From: JBGPIT01 sp041485125
Lineage (GTDB): Bacteria; Desulfobacterota; Binatia; UTPRO1
Assembly (NCBI GenBank): GCA_041485125.1
Contig: JBGPIT010000012.1
Location: 1 to 33,073, forward strand
Length of the DNA stretch: 33,073 bases
Reading direction: 5' to 3'
The translations under genes and the position numbers were made by a program. The first letter of the stretch is position 1. Each line of letters opens with the position of its first letter. The notes under the pieces are model-generated. The model saw nothing but the letters and a program-made list of their open reading frames with translations. It did not search any database and had not been told where the DNA came from. Positions 32,241-33,073 of this stretch are shown here, piece by piece.

Positions 32241-32735
32241 ATGCCTCATCGGGTATACATCGGGTTGGGCTCGAACCTGGGCGACCGGAAAGCGAACATC
32301 CGGGAGGCCGAGGATCGCCTGTCGAAGCTCCCCGGGACGCGCATTTCGAAAGCGTCGTCGCTCTACGAGAGCGAGCCGCTCGGCGACGCGAAGACCTGGT
32401 TCGTGAACAGCGTCCTCGAGCTCGAGACCGATTTCGAGCCCGACGAGCTGCTGAAGCGTACGCGCGCGATCGAGGCGGCGATGGGCCGCAAGCGCGTCAA
32501 AGGTAAACGCTGGGGCTCGCGCATCATCGATCTCGACATCCTGCTCTTCGACAACCAGACGGTCTCGAAGCGGACGCTCAAGATCCCGCACCCGGAGATG
32601 CACAAGCGGCGCTTCGTGCTGCTGCCGCTTTCGGAGCTCGCGCCGCACATCAGCCACCCGCAGCTCGGCGCGTCGATCTCGGAGCTGCTGGGCGGCCTGC
32701 GCGATCCGAAGCGAGTGATGCTGACGCGGCCGTAG
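32241..32735 (+). CDS. folK: 6-hydroxymethyl-7,8-dihydropterin pyrophosphokinase
   Basis: FolK (164 aa) transfers pyrophosphate from ATP to hydroxymethyl-dihydropterin for folate synthesis. YIGLGSNLGDRKANI (6-20), SSLYESEPLG (39-48), FVNSVLELET (54-63), RWGSRIIDLDILLFDN (89-104) with the magnesium-binding Asp pair, and IPHPEMHKRRFVLLPL (114-129) are the family signatures. The length is normal. ATG 32241 has only a weak GAGAGA upstream. The stop is ten bases from the convergent coiled-coil gene. Association with the lysine genes is probably positional. Confidence 0.95.
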   Translation: MPHRVYIGLGSNLGDRKANIREAEDRLSKLPGTRISKASSLYESEPLGDAKTWFVNSVLELETDFEPDELLKRTRAIEAAMGRKRVKGKRWGSRIIDLDILLFDNQTVSKRTLKIPHPEMHKRRFVLLPLSELAPHISHPQLGASISELLGGLRDPKRVMLTRP

Positions 32736-32745
32736 CCGCGTGACC

Positions 32746-33073
32746 TCAGCGCGCGGGCGACGCCCGCGGCTCTGCGCGCTCTTCCTCGCGCGACTCGACG
32801 AGGCTCTGCAGCGCCGACTCGATACGCGCCTGGTCCGCCCGCAGGCGATCGAGCGCCTGGCGCACGTCGTCGAGCTCCGCGAGACGTGTCTCGCACGAGT
32901 GCAGCGACGTCATGAGCGCGTCACGGTCCTTCCCGAATTGCTCCAGCAACGAGACCAGCGCCTGGAGCTGTCCTTCGGCCTCCTTGCCGGTCTGTACCCG
33001 TCCGGTCGCGCCCCGACCGTTCGTCTCGGGCGCGACCGGCTCGCTCGCGCCGTCGTTGGCGGAGATGTCGGAA
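32746..33073 (-). CDS. Partial coiled-coil protein, 5' end off the window
   Basis: On the minus strand one frame is open from the window edge to a TGA at 32746, about 108 residues, with no convincing start inside (a TTG at 32949 is the only candidate). The visible part begins as a Gly/Thr/Glu-rich linker. It then forms a heptad-like helix (LQALVSLLEQFGKDRDALM, HSCETRLAELDDVRQALDRL, DQARIESALQSLVESREEE) and ends with a short Pro/Arg tail. This suggests a coiled-coil domain, perhaps of a structural or scaffold protein. The family and function cannot be judged because the N-terminus is missing. Confidence 0.55.
   Translation of the reverse strand, partial: SDISANDGASEPVAPETNGRGATGRVQTGKEAEGQLQALVSLLEQFGKDRDALMTSLHSCETRLAELDDVRQALDRLRADQARIESALQSLVESREEERAEPRASPAR

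Overview
The window is strongly GC-rich bacterial chromosome, with many GTG starts and about a dozen start/stop overlaps of 1 or 4 bases. It has no rRNA, tRNA, CRISPR or insertion sequence. The gene set fits a Gram-negative, deltaproteobacteria-like lineage (Desulfobacterota, Myxococcota or 'Binatota' type): TatB/TatC, an AsmA-family protein, DUF4911-like and Cys-rich proteins, hslVU, and a fused arg/lys order with DapL. The lineage is inferred from gene content only, not from a marker tree.

Left third (1-8938, minus strand). A small cassette reads from a consensus-like promoter that overlaps the ptsP stop codon. It holds a possible 33-aa leader ORF, a 35-aa protein that is about three-quarters Asp/Glu, a 77-aa ribbon-helix-helix (RHH) protein and a RimJ/RimL-type acetyltransferase. 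Upstream lies ptsP (GAF domain plus PTS enzyme I). Next is a probable operon: orphan receiver-histidine kinase, small CxxC protein, DegT-type aminotransferase, LarA-like racemase and thiD. The last three are joined by GTGA overlaps.

Middle (8939-18623). A bifunctional PBP1A-type penicillin-binding protein is followed by a tandem repeat with hairpins, then a convergent histone-deacetylase-fold hydrolase. tatB-tatC run divergently from that hydrolase and converge, overlapping by 60 bp, with a four-gene minus-strand operon (alpha/beta hydrolase, Cys-rich protein, AsmA-like protein, DUF4911-like protein). xerC runs divergently from this operon.

Right half (18718-32735, plus strand). hslV-hslU lead into argB-argD-argF-argG-argH, then an FN3-type lipoprotein, lysA, dapF, dapA, dapB, dapL and folK. 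This covers arginine synthesis from N-acetylglutamate onward (lacking argA/argJ, argC and the deacetylation step). It also covers lysine/meso-diaminopimelate synthesis from aspartate semialdehyde by the DapL aminotransferase shortcut. The lipoprotein between argH and lysA occupies the place where some proteobacteria carry the short LptM-type lipoprotein. The window ends in a partial minus-strand coiled-coil gene.

Most of the window is well-understood housekeeping sequence. The parts most likely to be undescribed are the Asp-rich miniprotein/RHH/GNAT cassette, the FN3 lipoprotein in the arg-lys cluster, the kinase-DegT-LarA operon and the tandem hairpin repeat.
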